Below are positions 21,889 to 30,994 of a DNA stretch of 64,000 nucleotides, piece by piece (within the stretch, counting starts at the first letter, position 1; every line of letters starts with the position of its first letter). A model generated the notes under the pieces. That model was not told the origin of the DNA. It saw only the letters and a program-made list of their open reading frames with translations, and searched no databases. Source of the DNA: Actinomycetes bacterium (lineage in GTDB: Bacteria > Actinomycetota > Actinomycetes > Nanopelagicales > Nanopelagicaceae). The stretch is taken from positions 1-64,000 of the forward strand of contig BJFT01000001.1 in assembly GCA_014190015.1 (NCBI GenBank). Reading direction: 5' to 3'. The translations under genes and the position numbers were made by a program.

Positions 21889-21902
21889 AAGGAGCGCAGA
21901 GC

Positions 21903-23117
21903 ATGGCCAAGATCAAAGTCGAAGGAACAGTCGTTGAATTAGATGGCGATGAAATGACTCGCATCATCTGGCAATTCATCAAGGATTCATTGATTCTTCC
22001 TTACCTAGATGTAAATCTTGAGTACTACGATCTTGGAATTGAAAAGCGCGATGAAACTGATGATCAAATTACTATCGACGCAGCACGAGCTATTCAAAAG
22101 CATGGCGTTGGAATTAAGTGCGCAACTATTACTCCTGATGAAGCTCGCGTTGAAGAGTTCGGCCTTAAAAAGATGTGGAAGTCCCCAAATGGAACTATTC
22201 GCAACATCTTGGGAGGCGTAATTTTCCGCGAACCAATCATCATCAGCAATGTTCCACGTTTGGTGCCTCACTGGACAAAGCCAATTGTTATTGGTCGCCA
22301 CGCATTTGGAGATCAGTACAAAGCAACAGATTTTAAAGTTCCTGGTCCAGGAAAACTGACACTTTCATTTGTGCCTGAAGATGGCTCAGCACCAATGGAG
22401 TTCAATGTTTTTGATTTCCCAGCAGCGGGCGTTGCAATGGGCATGTACAACCTTGATGATTCAATTCGCGACTTTGCACGTGCATCACTTAATTACGGAT
22501 TAAATCGTAAGTTTCCTGTGTATCTATCAACAAAGAACACAATTCTTAAAGCCTACGATGGTCGCTTCAAAGACATTTTTGAGGAGATTTACCAAGCAGA
22601 ATTCAAGTCAGCTTTTGATGCAGCAGGTATTTGGTATGAGCACCGTCTCATCGATGACATGGTTGCAATGTCACTGCGTATGGAAGGTGGATACGTCTGG
22701 GCTTGTAAGAACTACGACGGCGATGTTCAATCTGACACCGTTGCACAAGGTTATGGCTCACTCGGATTAATGACTTCCGTCTTGATGACTCCAGATGGAA
22801 AAGTTGTTGAATCAGAGGCGGCTCACGGAACTGTTACTCGTCACTATCGCGATCACCAAGCAGGTAAGGCAACGTCTACCAATCCAATTGCATCAATATT
22901 TGCATGGACACGTGGGCTCGCACATCGCGCCAAACTTGATAACAACAAAGATTTATCACAATTCTGTGACACTCTAGAACGAGTCTGCATTGAAACAGTT
23001 GAACAAGGAAAGATGACGAAGGACTTATCTCTCCTTATTTCTGAAAATGCGCCATGGCAAACTACACAGGAGTTCCTCAATTCAATTGATGAAAACCTCA
23101 AGAAGGCAATGGCGTAG
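21903..23117 (+). CDS. icd: NADP-dependent isocitrate dehydrogenase (homodimeric, type II)
   Basis: This 404-residue enzyme belongs to the eukaryote-like homodimeric IDH group rather than the E. coli type. Signatures are [17 protein letters not shown] at the N-terminus, [29 protein letters not shown], and [16 protein letters not shown] with [19 protein letters not shown] lies before the ATG. It forms a unit with mdh and perhaps with the S51-type gene that follows after five bases. Confidence 0.96.
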   Translation: MAKIKVEGTVVELDGDEMTRIIWQFIKDSLILPYLDVNLEYYDLGIEKRDETDDQITIDAARAIQKHGVGIKCATITPDEARVEEFGLKKMWKSPNGTIRNILGGVIFREPIIISNVPRLVPHWTKPIVIGRHAFGDQYKATDFKVPGPGKLTLSFVPEDGSAPMEFNVFDFPAAGVAMGMYNLDDSIRDFARASLNYGLNRKFPVYLSTKNTILKAYDGRFKDIFEEIYQAEFKSAFDAAGIWYEHRLIDDMVAMSLRMEGGYVWACKNYDGDVQSDTVAQGYGSLGLMTSVLMTPDGKVVESEAAHGTVTRHYRDHQAGKATSTNPIASIFAWTRGLAHRAKLDNNKDLSQFCDTLERVCIETVEQGKMTKDLSLLISENAPWQTTQEFLNSIDENLKKAMA

Positions 23118-23122
23118 TCGCA

Positions 23123-23854
23123 ATGAATTCTGAGCGCGGTGCTTTGGCACTTGTTGGCTCAGGAGAATATTTAGTCCAGATGCAGGAGATTGAAAGTGAT
23201 CTCTTGCATCGCGGCATTTCTAGAGGCAAATCAAATACATACATTCAAATACCAACAGGTGCTGGTCAAGAGAGCGCGGATCGCATTGAGTTTTGGAAAG
23301 AACGTGGCGCTGCGCAGGCCAATCGAATGGGTGCCGAGTGCAGATTTCTTCCGATTTTAAAGAGAGAAGATGCATTTAATCCGCAGTACATCGAGGAAGT
23401 AACGAATGCTGGTTTGATTTATTTTTCAGGTGGCGATCCGGGATACATCACCGAAATTTTTGAAGGAACTCCTCTGTGGGAAAAAATTAAATCTGAGTTT
23501 TTCTCAGGTTCATCACTTGCTGGTTGTTCTGCGGGTGCCATGGCATTCGGTGCAAAAATTGTTGGATTGCGAATATCTCATGCCCAGAGTGGACTTGGTT
23601 TAATTCCAGAAATCGAAGTAATTCCACATTACGACAAGTTTCTTGGATGGGTTCCAGATCGCATTGCATCCATTGCTCTGCGAAGTGATGAAGGAACGTA
23701 TCTGTTAGGTATTGATGAAGACACAGCGCTTGTGCTAACCGATACATGGCGAGTTCAAGGTCGTGCAAAGGTGCATGTTCTTAAGGGGCTTGCAGATTCA
23801 CCACACACTTTTGTTAGCGGTGATGAAATTGCTTTACTTCACTCTTTCGCCTGA
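23123..23854 (+). CDS. S51 peptidase / cyanophycinase-like protein
   Basis: This is a class I glutamine-amidotransferase-like fold of 243 residues. GLIYFSGGDPGYI, the nucleophile elbow AGCSAGAMAFG with a Ser, and PHYDKF match peptidase family S51, which includes dipeptidase E and cyanophycinase. I see no signal peptide, so it probably works in the cytoplasm on Asp-containing or isopeptide substrates. It follows icd with five bases between them and is convergent with the ABC ATPase, only nine bases apart. Confidence 0.8.
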   Translation: MNSERGALALVGSGEYLVQMQEIESDLLHRGISRGKSNTYIQIPTGAGQESADRIEFWKERGAAQANRMGAECRFLPILKREDAFNPQYIEEVTNAGLIYFSGGDPGYITEIFEGTPLWEKIKSEFFSGSSLAGCSAGAMAFGAKIVGLRISHAQSGLGLIPEIEVIPHYDKFLGWVPDRIASIALRSDEGTYLLGIDEDTALVLTDTWRVQGRAKVHVLKGLADSPHTFVSGDEIALLHSFA

Positions 23855-23863
23855 TTGCGCGTT

Positions 23864-24586
23864 CTAAGGTGCCACACCGATAAAGTCTGCAACAAATGCA
23901 TTTGCTGGCTTTTCTTTTAAATTGTGAGGTGTATCTACTTGTTGTAGCACCCCATCTTTTATAACAGCAATGCGATCTCCAATAGTCATCGCTTCATCTT
24001 GATCGTGAGTTACGTACACAGTCGTAATTCCAAGTCGGCGTTGTAGTTCGGCAATCTGTGTTCGGGTTGCAATTCGCAATTTTGCATCAAGGTTTGAAAG
24101 TGGTTCATCCATAAGGAATACCTGTGGTTCTCGAACAATCGCGCGACCCATTGCAACTCTTTGACGTTGTCCACCTGAAAGTGCTTTAGGTTTACGCTCC
24201 AGGAATTCTTCAAGATCTAATAACTTTGCAGCTTCTAAAACTCTGCGATCACGTTCTTCTTTTGAGATGCCTGCAATTTTTAAGGCAAATCCCATATTTT
24301 CTGCAACGCTCATATGTGGATATAACGCATATGACTGAAAAACCATTGCCACGTCACGGTCTTTAGGCGCAACATGTGTGACATCTTTACCGCCAATTAA
24401 AATTCGTCCACTATCTACTTCTTCAAGTCCTGCAAGCATTCGAAGTATTGTTGATTTACCACAACCAGAAGGCCCAACCAGAACTAAAAATTCACCATCT
24501 TTAATTTCTAGATTGAACTTATTTACTGCCGGCGTACTTGAACCGGGATATACGCGAGTAGCATTTTCAAATACAACTGAAGCCAT
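23864..24586 (-). CDS. Orphan MalK/UgpC-like ABC transporter ATPase without TOBE domain
   Basis: The nucleotide-binding domain is complete: Walker [11 protein letters not shown]-loop FQSYALYPH, signature [14 protein letters not shown], Walker [13 protein letters not shown] and the H-loop [10 protein letters not shown]. It is of the MalK/UgpC carbohydrate-importer type. The protein stops after [10 protein letters not shown], exactly where such ATPases usually continue FIGSP into a C-terminal regulatory TOBE domain of about 120 residues. No permease or binding-protein gene is adjacent, so it may serve several sugar importers encoded elsewhere, as MsmK does. AAGGAG is six bases before the ATG. 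Confidence 0.87.
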   Translation of the reverse strand: MASVVFENATRVYPGSSTPAVNKFNLEIKDGEFLVLVGPSGCGKSTILRMLAGLEEVDSGRILIGGKDVTHVAPKDRDVAMVFQSYALYPHMSVAENMGFALKIAGISKEERDRRVLEAAKLLDLEEFLERKPKALSGGQRQRVAMGRAIVREPQVFLMDEPLSNLDAKLRIATRTQIAELQRRLGITTVYVTHDQDEAMTIGDRIAVIKDGVLQQVDTPHNLKEKPANAFVADFIGVAP

Positions 24587-24601
24587 TAGTTTCTCCTTCT
24601 C

Positions 24602-24619
24602 CAGGCAGGTACGTGCCTG
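24602..24619. promoter_or_regulatory. Inverted repeat upstream of the orphan ABC ATPase
   Basis: CAGGCA (24602-24607) and TGCCTG (24614-24619) form a 6-bp inverted repeat with a six-base spacer just upstream of the ATPase Shine-Dalgarno on the minus strand. It could be an operator or leader hairpin; evidence is weak. Confidence 0.3.
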
Positions 24620-24715
24620 ACGATCCGTAAGTGAAGGCGATGAGCCCAGATGGACTCAGCAAAGCTAAGTTTAGCGGGTGAGCGTGGGTGACACTCCTGT
24701 AGAGTTAGCATCCTT

Positions 24716-26011
24716 ATGGAGCCCCACTCGGTCAGCGGATTAATCGCGGCTTTAGCAACTGTCACAGCTCTTATTCTTTTAGGCTCACTCTTCGTTGCCG
24801 CTGAAATTGCTCTTATCTCACTTCGCGAGAGCCAGATACGTCAAATGGCTACTAAAGGAAAACGCGGAAAGCGTGTAGCTGCACTCTCTGAAAACCCAAA
24901 TCGATTCTTAGCTGCTGTTCAAGTAGGAATCACTTTGTGCGGATTCTTATCCGCTGCTTTGGGCGCAGAACAACTCGGTGATTACGTAATCCCATGGCTT
25001 GAAGGCTTAGGCCTTAGCAATTCATTGAGTTCAATTACATCACTAATTGGCGTAACAGTTGTTATCGCTTATTTTTCTCTAGTCTTTGGCGAACTTGTTC
25101 CAAAGCGTTTAGCGCTATTTCGCACAGAACAGATTTCTCTTGCGCTAGCTCCAATTATTGATGTTGTCGCAATACTCTTTCGCCCAATTATTTGGCTCCT
25201 ATCTCACTCAACCGACATTGTGGTTCGAATCTTCGGTGTTGATCCAAAAGAACAACGCACCGCTATGTCAGAAGAAGAACTACTTGACTTAGTAGCTGGA
25301 CATGCTGCACTGACAGATGAAGAGCGCGACATTGTTGAAGAAGTTTTCAATGCTTCAGAGCGACAGATTCATGAGTTGATGGTTCCGCGCACTGAAGTTG
25401 ATTTCATGGATGCTTCGCTTACTGTTTCAAAAGCAATAGCGCTCGCAGTAGATAAAGCACATTCGCGTTACCCAGTCGTTCGTGGTTCAACTGATGAAGT
25501 TATTGGCTTTATCCACGTCCGAGATTTGCTCGATACTTCTCTAGTTTCAACTGGCGGAAAAGTTCAAGAACTAGTCAGAAACATTATGTATTTACCAGGT
25601 ACAAAAGGAGTTCTGCCTGCACTAACTGAAATGCGTAATCAGAGACAACATCTTGCAATTGTTTTGGATGAATACGGTGGGACTGACGGAATCATTACAT
25701 TAGAGGATTTAGTTGAGTGCCTCATTGGAGATATCCGAGACGAGTACGACTCAGATGACATGGAAGTTCAAATCGAATCTCGCACTGGTGATTTTGAAGT
25801 TGATGGATTAATTTCGATTGAAGATTTATGCGAGCAGACTGGTCTTGAAATTCCTGAGGGTCCCTATGAAACTGCAAGTGGATTTGTCATGCATGTACTC
25901 GGCCGCATTCCAGTAGTAAACGATGTTGTAAGTATCAATGGATTGAGATTTACTGTTTTGACACTAGAAGGTAAGCGAGCAGGTCAGTTATTGATCTCTC
26001 GAAACGCCTAG
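24716..26011 (+). CDS. HlyC/CorC family (CNNM-CBS) membrane protein
   Basis: The 431-residue protein has an N-terminal DUF21/CNNM membrane domain with about four hydrophobic segments ([20 protein letters not shown], and others to residue 160). A CBS pair follows ([13 protein letters not shown] ... [40 protein letters not shown]), and the C-terminus is a CorC/HlyC domain. Homologues take part in Mg2+/Co2+ efflux. The ATG lies ten bases after TAGAGT, so a very short leader is likely. Confidence 0.88.
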   Translation: MEPHSVSGLIAALATVTALILLGSLFVAAEIALISLRESQIRQMATKGKRGKRVAALSENPNRFLAAVQVGITLCGFLSAALGAEQLGDYVIPWLEGLGLSNSLSSITSLIGVTVVIAYFSLVFGELVPKRLALFRTEQISLALAPIIDVVAILFRPIIWLLSHSTDIVVRIFGVDPKEQRTAMSEEELLDLVAGHAALTDEERDIVEEVFNASERQIHELMVPRTEVDFMDASLTVSKAIALAVDKAHSRYPVVRGSTDEVIGFIHVRDLLDTSLVSTGGKVQELVRNIMYLPGTKGVLPALTEMRNQRQHLAIVLDEYGGTDGIITLEDLVECLIGDIRDEYDSDDMEVQIESRTGDFEVDGLISIEDLCEQTGLEIPEGPYETASGFVMHVLGRIPVVNDVVSINGLRFTVLTLEGKRAGQLLISRNA

Positions 26012-26031
26012 TTCGTGCGAGAATTAAGACC

Positions 26032-27030
26032 ATGAGCGCCAAGCGAGTTCTTTCCGGCATTCAGCCAACAAGTGACTCTTTTCATTTGGGTAATTACCTT
26101 GGCGCCGTTAAGCAATGGGTTGAATTGCAAGATGGGCATGATGCTTTTTATTGCATAGTTGACCTGCACGCTTTGACAGTTGAAACTGAACCCGCATTGA
26201 TGCGCAAGCGAACACTGGTATCAGCTGCACAATTATTGGCTTTGGGAATCTCTCCAGAAAAATCCACGCTATTCGTGCAATCACAAGTTCCAGAACATAA
26301 TCAGTTGGCATGGATCATGGAGTGCATTACAGGTTTTGGCGAAGCAAGTCGAATGACTCAATTCAAAGATAGAGCTGCAAAGGGCGGATCTGATTCGACC
26401 AAGGTTGGGGTATTTACTTATCCAATGTTGATGGCAGCAGATATTTTGTTATACCAAGCAGATTTAGTTCCGGTAGGCGAAGATCAACGCCAACATATCG
26501 AGCTCACCAGAGATTTAGCGGAACGATTTAACTCTCGCTATGGAACAACCTTTAACGTTCCTTCTGGATTCATTCTAAAACAAGGTGCCAAGATTTATGA
26601 TTTACAAAATCCAACTGCAAAGATGAGTAAATCAGCGGATTCAGTTGCAGGACTCATTGAGATTCTTGATACTCCAGAAGTTAATGCTAAGAAGATTAAA
26701 TCAGCGGTGACTGATGCAGGACGTGAAATTAAGTTTGATGAGAAAGAAAAACCAGGTGTTAGTAATCTGTTAACAATTCACAGCGCACTCTCCGGACAGA
26801 GTATTTCCGAACTTGAAAACCACTTTGCAGGTAAAGGCTATGGCGATCTCAAAAGCGAAGTTGCTGATGTGGTTGTTGAGTACCTCAAGCCAATTCGTGA
26901 AAAAACTTTAGAACTACTCGCAGATGAATCACACCTGCTGGCGATGCTCTCTAAGGGCGCAGCAAAGGCCCAAGAAGTGGCTTCCACAACCCTTGGCAAG
27001 ACGTATTCAAAGTTGGGATTGGTGCGCTAA
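26032..27030 (+). CDS. trpS: Tryptophanyl-tRNA synthetase
   Basis: This is a class I aminoacyl-tRNA synthetase of 332 residues. The HIGH-equivalent is FHLGNYLGA near residue 19, and KMSKS appears as [10 protein letters not shown] around residue 200. [18 protein letters not shown] is typical of TrpRS. The start ATG follows GAGAAT by seven bases, a weaker form of the leaderless pattern. It starts 20 bases after the CorC-like gene. Confidence 0.97.
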   Translation: MSAKRVLSGIQPTSDSFHLGNYLGAVKQWVELQDGHDAFYCIVDLHALTVETEPALMRKRTLVSAAQLLALGISPEKSTLFVQSQVPEHNQLAWIMECITGFGEASRMTQFKDRAAKGGSDSTKVGVFTYPMLMAADILLYQADLVPVGEDQRQHIELTRDLAERFNSRYGTTFNVPSGFILKQGAKIYDLQNPTAKMSKSADSVAGLIEILDTPEVNAKKIKSAVTDAGREIKFDEKEKPGVSNLLTIHSALSGQSISELENHFAGKGYGDLKSEVADVVVEYLKPIREKTLELLADESHLLAMLSKGAAKAQEVASTTLGKTYSKLGLVR

Positions 27031-27093
27031 GCACTTCTGGAGTTTCAACGTAAGGTTGAGAGTTTTAAAGATATTTTCTTTTCCCGCTACGAC

Positions 27094-27128
27094 GCCACAG
27101 AAATTTTTGGGTTTCTAGCCACAGAAAT
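27094..27128 (+). repeat. Two 11-bp direct repeats around the bmpA -35 box
   Basis: GCCACAGAAAT occurs at 27094-27104 and again at 27118-27128, with starts 24 bp apart. The copies flank the proposed -35 element of the nucleoside operon, so they are candidate regulator half-sites. The regulator is unknown. Confidence 0.6.
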
Positions 27129-27136
27129 ACTAGGCT
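27107..27136 (+). promoter_or_regulatory. Probable promoter of the nucleoside uptake operon
   Basis: TTGGGT (27107-27112) and TAGGCT (27131-27136) are 18 bases apart. Transcription would start near 27143, leaving a leader of about 60 bases with an inverted repeat and a strong Shine-Dalgarno. Confidence 0.55.
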
Positions 27137-27160
27137 CACCACTAACGACAACCCCCCTTG

Positions 27161-27183
27161 GTTACACGTTTTTTACATGTAAC
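27161..27183 (+). promoter_or_regulatory. Inverted repeat in the bmpA leader
   Basis: GTTACACGT and ACATGTAAC (27161-27169 and 27175-27183) form nine-base arms with one mismatch, a G-U pair in RNA, around five T's. It ends 11 bases before the GGAGG of bmpA. It could be an operator or a leader hairpin affecting translation. Confidence 0.5.
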
Positions 27184-27203
27184 TGGGACTCCTTGGAGGA
27201 AAA

Positions 27204-28259
27204 TTGAAGAAGTCAATTCGCGTTGCGGCTCTCGTCGCAGCTGCAACTCTTGCAGCTGGCGTACTTGTTGCTCCAACAGCAAATGCAGCAAGCAAAGTTA
27301 AGGCAGCAATTGCCTACGACATCGGTGGACGTGGCGACAAGTCATTTAATGATTCAGCTGCAGCTGGTCTCGATCGAGCAAAGAAGCAATTTGGTGCAAC
27401 TGTTAAAGAAGTAACAGTTACACAAGGAACAGATTCAGAGCGTGAAGACAAACTACGTCTTCTTGCTAAAGCCGGTTACAACCCAATCGTTGCTGTTGGA
27501 TTCCTCTACGCAGGACCACTCAAGAAGGTTGCAACTGAATTTCCAAAGACACAATTCGCAATTGTTGATGATTCATCAGTTGCACTTCCAAACGTTTCAT
27601 CACTTGTTTTCGCTGAAGAGCAAGGTTCATACCTTGCTGGTGTAGCTGCGGCACTTGCATCAGTTACAGGTCAGATCGGATACATCGGTGGCGTACGTAT
27701 TCCATTGCTTCAAAAGTTTGAAGCAGGATTCGTTGCAGGTGTGAAGGCAACAGATAAGAACGCAACAGTTGACGTTAAGTACGTTACAGAGCCACCTGAC
27801 TTTGGTGGATTCAATGACCCAGCTAAGGCAAAAGTTATTGCAAACGGAATGATCGATAAAGGTATCGATGTTATTTACTCAGCAGCAGGCGGTTCAGGTG
27901 CGGGTAACTTCGCAGCTGCAGTTGACGCTGCCAAGTACGGTAACAAGGTATGGACAATCGGTGTTGACTCCGATCAGTACCTCACAGCATCTGCAGCAGA
28001 GAAGAAGAACATGCTTACATCAATGCTTAAGCGCGTTGATAATGCAGTCTTTGACGTAATTTCTGCGGCAAATTCTGGCAAGAAGGTTAACGATTCACTA
28101 GGTGGTGGAGCATTCGGCCGCACCTATGGCTTGAAGCTTGGTGGAGTTGGAGTTTCATACTCTGGCGGATACATCAACAAGTACAAGGCAAAGATCGATG
28201 CAGCTGCTAAGGCAATTACTGCTGGAAAAATCAAAGTTCCAACAACTCCAGCAAAGTAA
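27204..28259 (+). CDS. bmpA: BMP-family nucleoside-binding protein of ABC importer
   Basis: This is the substrate-binding component of a nucleoside ABC importer of the BmpA/PnrA type. It begins at a TTG supported by GGAGG four bases upstream. The first 28 residues are a Sec signal peptide (AALVAAATLAAGVLVAP, cleavage near ANA). No lipobox Cys follows, although such proteins are usually lipoproteins in Gram-positive bacteria. The mature domain shows GGRGDKSFNDSAAAG, IVAVGFLYAG and YIGGVRIPLLQKFEAGF, all family-like. 351 residues. Two permeases and an ATPase follow. Confidence 0.93.
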   Translation: MKKSIRVAALVAAATLAAGVLVAPTANAASKVKAAIAYDIGGRGDKSFNDSAAAGLDRAKKQFGATVKEVTVTQGTDSEREDKLRLLAKAGYNPIVAVGFLYAGPLKKVATEFPKTQFAIVDDSSVALPNVSSLVFAEEQGSYLAGVAAALASVTGQIGYIGGVRIPLLQKFEAGFVAGVKATDKNATVDVKYVTEPPDFGGFNDPAKAKVIANGMIDKGIDVIYSAAGGSGAGNFAAAVDAAKYGNKVWTIGVDSDQYLTASAAEKKNMLTSMLKRVDNAVFDVISAANSGKKVNDSLGGGAFGRTYGLKLGGVGVSYSGGYINKYKAKIDAAAKAITAGKIKVPTTPAK

Positions 28260-28294
28260 TTCAAAGTAGTTAAGTAAAAGTTAACAAAAGCAGT

Positions 28295-28350
28295 AGCGCT
28301 CGGTCCAAAAGTGGAGTTAGATTCACTTATTGGACCGGGCGCTTCTCTTT
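28295..28350 (+). terminator. Long hairpin between bmpA and its ATPase gene
   Basis: A 14-bp stem (28295-28308 with 28330-28343, one G-U pair) encloses an inner 5-bp stem AAGTG/CACTT, followed by TCTCTTT. The weak T-tract suggests partial termination or protection of the bmpA 3' end, which would give more binding protein than transporter. Confidence 0.75.
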
Positions 28351-28388
28351 AACGTCAGATAAAATAAAAAGTAAAGGAGTCTGTTGTT

Positions 28389-29894
28389 GTGGCGATAGCA
28401 GTTGAGCTTCGGCATATAAGCAAGAGATTTCCTGGAGTCATTGCCAATAAAGATGTCTCCATCAAAGTGGAGTCTGGCTCGGTTCACGCATTAATCGGTG
28501 AAAACGGCGCCGGAAAATCTACTGTTATGAAGATTTTGTACGGAATGCAACGCCCAGATAGTGGCGAGATTTTGGTCAATGGCCAGAGTGTTCAATTTAA
28601 AAAACCAGCGGATTCGATTGAAGCTGGAATTGGAATGGTTCATCAGCACTTTATGTTGGCTGATAACTTCACAGTTCTTGAAAATATTGTTCTCGGATAC
28701 GAACCATCACACGGTGGAGTTATTGATTTCAATGCAGCACGTGCAAAAATTAATGAAATGGCCGCAGCGTATGGCTTAACAGTCGACCCTGATGCTTTAG
28801 TTGAAGATTTAGGAGTAGGTCAGCGTCAAAGAGTAGAGATCCTTAAGGTTTTATACCGTGGTGCAAAAATTCTAATTTTTGACGAACCAACAGCCGTTCT
28901 TGTGCCCCAGGAAGTCGATGAACTCTTTGAAGCTTTGCAGGGCTTACGTAAAGATGGATTGACGGTCATCTTTATTACTCACAAACTTGATGAAGTTTTG
29001 CGAGTAGCTGATGACGTCACGGTCATTCGGGCAGGATCCACAGTTGCTGAAGTAAAAGCGAGTGATGTAAGCGCAAAGAAATTAGCCGAACTAATGGTTG
29101 GTAGCGAGTTGCCATCCCCAGAAATTCACGGAAGCGCAAAGCGCAATGAAGTGACTCTCTCACTTTCAAAGCTGACTGTTCTAGCTGAATCGGGAGCACG
29201 CAATCTTGTTAGCGACGTTAGCTTCACATTGCACGCGGGTGAAGTCCTCGGAATTGCAGGCGTAGAAGGCAATGGCCAGAGTGAATTAATCGAAGCAATT
29301 CTCGGGTTACGTAATTACACCGGAACAGTTGTTTTTAAAGGCGAACCTCTCGATGATGAATCCGTCTCTGAACGACGAGATATGGGAATTGGTTTTATTC
29401 CAGAAGATCGCCAACGCCAAGCTTTATTGATGTCATCACCGCTATGGGAAAACAGAATTTTGGGACATCAACGTGGAAAACCCGTAATGAATGGTGTACT
29501 AATTGATCGCAAAGCGACGATGAAGGACACTGTTCGAATCATGCAAGAGTTTGATGTACGTGCTCCAGGTCCTGATACTTTGGCACTTGCTTTATCTGGC
29601 GGTAATCAACAAAAATTTATTGTTGGTCGTGAAATGAGCGGTGCTCCATCTTTACTATTGGCATCACACCCAACACGTGGAGTAGATGTTGGTGCGCAAG
29701 CTGCTATTTGGAATGAATTGCGCGCTGCTCGCGAAAAAGGAATGGCAATTGTTCTTATCAGCGCTGATCTTGAAGAACTCATTGGTTTATCTGATCGATT
29801 GATAGTAATGCTGCGTGGATCTGTAACAGCAGAACTCGATCCAACAAAGACAACACCAGAATCACTTGGCTCTGCAATGACTGGAGCCGCGTAA
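28389..29894 (+). CDS. Nucleoside ABC importer ATPase (double NBD)
   Basis: This is a 501-residue ATPase with two nucleotide-binding domains, of the RbsA/NupO type. The first half has Walker A GENGAGKST and signature VGQRQRVEIL; the second half has the degenerate GVEGNGQSE Walker A and the signature LSGGNQQKFIVGREM. Walker B of the first half is ILIFDEPTAVL. It starts at a GTG with AAAGGAG about nine bases upstream. It overlaps the first permease by one base. The BMP binding protein and the downstream salvage genes indicate nucleosides as substrate. Confidence 0.94.
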   Translation: MAIAVELRHISKRFPGVIANKDVSIKVESGSVHALIGENGAGKSTVMKILYGMQRPDSGEILVNGQSVQFKKPADSIEAGIGMVHQHFMLADNFTVLENIVLGYEPSHGGVIDFNAARAKINEMAAAYGLTVDPDALVEDLGVGQRQRVEILKVLYRGAKILIFDEPTAVLVPQEVDELFEALQGLRKDGLTVIFITHKLDEVLRVADDVTVIRAGSTVAEVKASDVSAKKLAELMVGSELPSPEIHGSAKRNEVTLSLSKLTVLAESGARNLVSDVSFTLHAGEVLGIAGVEGNGQSELIEAILGLRNYTGTVVFKGEPLDDESVSERRDMGIGFIPEDRQRQALLMSSPLWENRILGHQRGKPVMNGVLIDRKATMKDTVRIMQEFDVRAPGPDTLALALSGGNQQKFIVGREMSGAPSLLLASHPTRGVDVGAQAAIWNELRAAREKGMAIVLISADLEELIGLSDRLIVMLRGSVTAELDPTKTTPESLGSAMTGAA

Positions 29895-30994
29895 TGAGAT
29901 TTAAACCAGGAAAGATTGCGCTTTCTATTGCTGCACCAGTTTTTGCGGCGGTATTTAGTTTGGCAGTATCGAGTGCCTCTTTACTTGCAACGAATAAATC
30001 ACCTCGTGAAGCATTTTCTCTCATGTGGGAATTTGGTTCAGGTGCAGGTTCATTAATGGAAGCTGTAAATCTTGCGACTTCTTATTACATCGCAGCGATT
30101 GCAATTGCTCTGACGTTTCGAGCTGGTCTATTTAATATCGGAGTTGAAGGTCAGCTTCGCTTAGGTTCACTTTTTGCGGCGTACTTCGGAGCCATGATTG
30201 TTCTTCCTCCGGTCTTACATATTCTTGCGATATTTTTGATTGCCATGTTTGTTGGCGGTTTGTGGGCTTCGATCGCTGCGTACATGAAAGTAAAGCGAGG
30301 AGTCAGCGAAGTTATCTCAACGATTATGCTCAACAGCGTTGCCGGCGGAGTTTCTGCATATTTATTATCTAAACATTTCATGGTCAAAGTTGAAGGAAGT
30401 AATGACTTAGCTACCAAGCCGCTGCCAGCCAGTGGTCAATTCCCGGATTTAATGCCGGTCTTGAAAAAACTTGGTGTTGAAGAACAACCTGGTGGCGGCG
30501 TTTATGGAATGTTATTAGTCGCAATTGTTCTGGGCATTGCATTTTGGTTTGTAGTAAATCGCACCCGCTTTGGTTTTGAATTGCGATCTAGCGGAATGAA
30601 TCCAATTGCCGCACGAGTGAGCGGTGTTAACTCTAAGAAAATGACTTTTATAGCTCTCGTTGCAAGTGGTGCAATTGCTGGACTTGCTGGCTTGCCAACG
30701 CTCTTAGGTGATACTCATAGCTACACCCTTGGTTTCCGTGGAGGTGTTGGCTTCACGGCCATTGCTATCGCACTCCTTGGTCGAAATTCAGCTGTCGGTA
30801 TGGCAATTAGCGCACTGCTATTTGGTTTCCTTGAAGTTGCATCACGAACACTGGAACTCATTGATATTGCCCCAGAAACTTATGTAATCATGCAAGGTTC
30901 AATTCTGCTCAGTGCGGTTATTGCCTATGAAGTAGTTCGTAGATACCAACTGACTCTGCAAAGTCACGCACTTGCTAAGGCTGGTGACAAATAA
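29894..30994 (+). CDS. Nucleoside ABC importer permease 1
   Basis: This is a 366-residue permease of the BPD_transp_2 family (YufP/NupP type). About eight to ten hydrophobic segments are visible. The conserved FRAGLFNIGVEGQLRLGSL stretch near residue 75 is characteristic. Its ATG overlaps the last A of the ATPase stop codon and its stop overlaps the second permease the same way, so stoichiometric translation is likely. Confidence 0.93.
   Translation: MRFKPGKIALSIAAPVFAAVFSLAVSSASLLATNKSPREAFSLMWEFGSGAGSLMEAVNLATSYYIAAIAIALTFRAGLFNIGVEGQLRLGSLFAAYFGAMIVLPPVLHILAIFLIAMFVGGLWASIAAYMKVKRGVSEVISTIMLNSVAGGVSAYLLSKHFMVKVEGSNDLATKPLPASGQFPDLMPVLKKLGVEEQPGGGVYGMLLVAIVLGIAFWFVVNRTRFGFELRSSGMNPIAARVSGVNSKKMTFIALVASGAIAGLAGLPTLLGDTHSYTLGFRGGVGFTAIAIALLGRNSAVGMAISALLFGFLEVASRTLELIDIAPETYVIMQGSILLSAVIAYEVVRRYQLTLQSHALAKAGDK

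Noticed and set aside
27031..27203. A tRNA or riboswitch in the longest intergenic stretch
   Set aside because: No cloverleaf or known riboswitch core is recognisable; the region is explained by direct repeats, a promoter, an inverted repeat and a ribosome binding site.
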